The position numbers were made by a program, and so were the translations under genes. The notes under the pieces are model-generated. The model was not told the DNA's origin and made no database searches. It saw only the letters and a program-made list of their open reading frames with translations. 64,000 nt of DNA from positions 1 to 64,000 of the forward strand of contig NZ_JBHSMT010000026.1 in NCBI RefSeq assembly GCF_042654985.1, given 5' to 3'. Within the stretch, counting starts at the first letter, position 1, and every line of letters begins with the position of its first letter. This document shows positions 62,105 to 64,000 of the stretch, piece by piece. Source of the DNA: Paraherbaspirillum soli (GTDB taxonomy: Bacteria; Pseudomonadota; Gammaproteobacteria; Burkholderiales; Burkholderiaceae_D).

Positions 62105-62422
62105 AAAAAGATTTTTGGCGGCCCGTGCAAATGCGTTTTAGTGCAATGACGCAAATTGAAAAGCTTTCATGGCTTAGTCAATTGCTCTACGTGCTATCAA
62201 TGCTTGCACGCGACACATATGAGGTTGGTACCGACGATGTAGCGAGGCCCGCAGATTTGCGTAGATTTAATGAGTTAATTCATCGAGTGGCGACATTCCA
62301 GAAAAAGGTGGCAAAAGATAAGGACTATGAAATGCCTGAATACCGTATTTTTCGAGCTTCTGGATAACCATATTGCCACCCTTAATGTGCCTCAAAAGAC
62401 GCTTCTAGATTTGCTGCAATAG
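62098..62422 (+). pseudogene. Immunity gene, frameshifted near its 3' end
   Basis: From ATG 62098 the frame gives 89 residues (MVKKDFWRPVQMRFSAMTQI...) and stops at 62367. If one base near 62341 is skipped, the reading continues in frame as TVFFELLDNHIATLNVPQKT and LLDLLQ to TAG at 62420-62422. The continuation is amphipathic and fits the helical protein upstream, so an extra base probably truncated it. As annotated it is 89 aa; the intact protein would be about 107. Cognate to the orphan tip just before it. Confidence 0.6.
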
Positions 62423-62444
62423 TTGTCAGACTTTTGAAGCGACT

Positions 62445-62840
62445 ATGTACCAGGTAAACGTAAAGCTAATCGTGTCAGGTAAGGACTTTCAACCTAATTC
62501 CGATCTCATGACGAGCACCCACCTTCATCGTGCGTGGAAAGAAGGAGATTTAGTAATTCCTCAAGCCACAAAGAAGTTTGAGGATGCCGGTGTGGTCTAC
62601 CGACTGTTGCATGAATATTCCGATATGGATTGGGCAGAGGTTATGCTTGAAAATTTGAAAGAAATTGCTGCTTTAATCACAGGCGTTTCAGTCACGATGA
62701 CTCTTCCGACTCCACAGCTCTCGGTATTTATTGAGACGGATGGCCGTGACTATCCGCCGATATTCCTTTCGCGCGAAATATTGGATGTTCTTGATTCAAT
62801 CTATTCTGAAGTAGATATCGATGTCGTACATTCCTTATAA
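62445..62840 (+). CDS. DUF4279-like immunity-type protein
   Basis: 131 residues. The pattern (KLIVSGKDFQPNSDLMTSTHLHRAWKEGD, then a central helix EVMLENLKEIAALI, then VFIETDGRDYPPIFLSREILDVLDSIYSEVDIDV) resembles DUF4279, often found as immunity proteins in polymorphic toxin loci. No toxin tip is seen just before it, so it is an orphan immunity gene. The ribosome site is weak. Confidence 0.5.
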   Translation: MYQVNVKLIVSGKDFQPNSDLMTSTHLHRAWKEGDLVIPQATKKFEDAGVVYRLLHEYSDMDWAEVMLENLKEIAALITGVSVTMTLPTPQLSVFIETDGRDYPPIFLSREILDVLDSIYSEVDIDVVHSL

Positions 62841-62842
62841 CG

Positions 62843-63472
62843 GTTAGTGCAAACACCGAAGGTGCTGATAATTCGATGGTGTGGCGCTGGGACAATGCCG
62901 ATCCGTTCGGCATGCTACCGCCGGATGAGAACCCGAGTGGGCTGGGCACTTTCACGTACAACCAGCGCTTCCCGGGGCAGTTGTACGACAAGGAGACCAA
63001 TAATTTTTACAACATCAACAGGGACTATGATCCGCAGTTGGGGCGGTATATGCAGTCTGATCCGATTGGATTGGATGGCGGCATCAATACCTATGCATAT
63101 GTGTATGGCAATCCGCTGATGTACACAGATCCCACTGGTCTCTTGCCCGGATTGATGCAGAGGATTGTCAAGAAGAAATATCCTCAGATAATTCCTAATA
63201 CACGTAATACTGTCAGTCGCCTGTGTCAAGGAAAGCTCAGCGATTCCGATTTGGATAAGCTGACCCAGGAAATCTTGGACGAGATCAATGTCTCCGATGC
63301 AATGTCTCTTGGAGATGTTCCATTCTGGAAAACCCCGCTACCGCTGACTGCCGAGCAGGCAGCTGTTGTTCAGAATCTAATGAATAACATTCATCAGGAT
63401 TCCTTGTCACAAACGGCAAAAGACCTGTATAACCAAGCGCTAAAAAATGGATCTGTTGTGGTGCATAAATGA
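62843..63472 (+). CDS. Displaced RHS core with a different toxin tip
   Basis: The frame is open upstream of the ATG at 62876 from about 62843 (TEGADNSMVWRWDN), where homology to the main core seems to begin. The core is near identical to the main one to DPTGL (TDPTGLLPGLMQR) at about residue 88. The last ~110 residues are a new tip of unknown family (KYPQIIPNTRNTVSRLCQGK, TAEQAAVVQNLMNNI). It has no upstream YD repeats, so it is a stored cassette. Its TGA overlaps ATG 63469. Confidence 0.75.
   Translation, partial: VSANTEGADNSMVWRWDNADPFGMLPPDENPSGLGTFTYNQRFPGQLYDKETNNFYNINRDYDPQLGRYMQSDPIGLDGGINTYAYVYGNPLMYTDPTGLLPGLMQRIVKKKYPQIIPNTRNTVSRLCQGKLSDSDLDKLTQEILDEINVSDAMSLGDVPFWKTPLPLTAEQAAVVQNLMNNIHQDSLSQTAKDLYNQALKNGSVVVHK
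62876..63141 (+). repeat. RHS core segment, copy 2 of the direct repeat
   Basis: Near identical to 60654-60920; differences are few (for example GCTACCG against GCTGCCG). The identical part ends at the core/tip boundary. Confidence 0.85.
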
Positions 63473-63480
63473 GGAATCCA

Positions 63481-63855
63481 ATGAATACGCGAAATATATT
63501 TTCTGTTCTATTCCTGCTTGGATATTTACTCACGCTTGGGACATCATATATTTATGCAAACGCGGCTAATCCAAGTTTTCAATCGTTACTTTCACCTTTG
63601 GGTCACGTATATGACTACGTAATGATTGCTTTCCCTTTTTCAATCTACTTGCCGCTGAAGGGCTACTCCACGGTACTTGCGGTGATTACTACAGGTGTGT
63701 TGGCAATTGCAACAGTGTACTTCTTGGGGGCAAAGAGGGAGAGGCTTCGGAATTTCTGCATTAAATTTTCAATTTATTGTGCGCTCTCTGCGGTTACGTA
63801 TTTGTTGTCACTGGATGCTATATTCCGAATCCTGAATGCGGGGCCTGTTCGATAG
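63481..63855 (+). CDS. Membrane protein, candidate immunity for the displaced tip
   Basis: 124 residues from ATG 63481, which has GAGGA 6 bases upstream; an ATG at 63469 overlaps the toxin stop. Four hydrophobic helices (FSVLFLLGYLLTLGTSYIY, YVMIAFPFSIYLPL, LAVITTGVLAIATVYFLG and CIKFSIYCALSAVTYLLSL). Immunity to membrane- or periplasm-acting toxins is often a small membrane protein, which fits, but this is inferred from place only. Confidence 0.55.
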   Translation: MNTRNIFSVLFLLGYLLTLGTSYIYANAANPSFQSLLSPLGHVYDYVMIAFPFSIYLPLKGYSTVLAVITTGVLAIATVYFLGAKRERLRNFCIKFSIYCALSAVTYLLSLDAIFRILNAGPVR

Positions 63856-63870
63856 TTTTTCCAATTGGTG

Positions 63871-63933
63871 TTTATTTACAGTTATGTGACTGGTAACCCG
63901 ATCTCGTTTTCTGATCCGCTTGGGAAGCACTGA
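63871..63933 (+). pseudogene. Short RHS core remnant
   Basis: Reads FIYSYVTGNPISFSDPLGKH and TGA. This is the core boundary motif (Y-YV-GNP----DP-G) of another RHS gene, cut before and stopped after. The 63934-64000 tail holds no further recognised gene. Confidence 0.65.
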
Positions 63934-64000
63934 TTTATCCAGGATTCAAGAAATTACTGTTTCATGAATCAATGACTTAGGCATTGCTCCTGGGCGAAAA

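Overview
This window looks like the chromosome of a betaproteobacterium, most likely Burkholderiales, Oxalobacteraceae (Collimonas/Herbaspirillum/Janthinobacterium-like). The reasons are the gene order ribF-ileS-lspA-coaBC-dut, glnE divergent from yhdP-nitrilase-tldD, murJ divergent from rpsT, small families such as DUF3460 and DUF3562, and moderately high GC with AT-richer accessory patches. The species call is inference; no rRNA or other species marker is present.

Layout. 0-6.5 kb is accessory: the 3' end of a group II intron, a small ORF followed in the same frame by a 21-bp tandem repeat with an assembly gap, a DUF2846 lipoprotein, an effector-like protein of unknown family, a secreted protein of unknown function, DUF3562 and an unknown ORF. 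6.5-13 kb holds a PBP5-type carboxypeptidase, DUF3460, an SPW-repeat membrane protein, a MASE4-GGDEF diguanylate cyclase, tRNA-Arg(CCT), a divergent SnoaL-like/HxlR pair and an orphan ParB-like protein. 13-33 kb is core: uup, sirB1, murJ, rpsT, a DUF192 protein, a pseudouridine synthase, icd, a cold shock gene, clpS-clpA, then the minus-strand operon ribF-ileS-lspA-coaBC-dut-M48. 33-42.6 kb carries a rhodanese lipoprotein, a YidB-like protein and a minus-strand polyamine-type cluster (fused SpeD-SpeE, YgiB/YjfM-like, ATP-grasp YgiC/YjfC-like, DUF350, rsmE), then tkt-GNAT-gap. 42.7-55.6 kb holds an OpuAC-like binding protein, a methyltransferase, a Fic protein, glnE, and yhdP-nitrilase-tldD.

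The most striking region is 55.6-64 kb, a polymorphic-toxin (RHS) island. A SymE-like gene sits between two palindromic REP-type repeats. Then comes an RHS shell split into two ORFs that overlap by ATGA, each with its own signal-peptide-like N-terminus. The toxin tip is followed by a frameshifted fragment of a related toxin's 3' end and an immunity candidate. Downstream lie an orphan toxin tip with a frameshifted immunity gene, a lone DUF4279-like immunity gene, a displaced RHS core with a different tip and a membrane immunity candidate, and a last RHS core remnant. This reads as a history of toxin-tip replacement.

Two dispersed palindromic repeat families also stand out. One is a ~130-bp element (two full copies around rsmE/DUF350, one half copy at 3.3 kb) whose arms differ between copies yet stay complementary. 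The other is a REP/BIME-like family (three copies). Most functions are assigned from motifs read by eye; no database search was possible.
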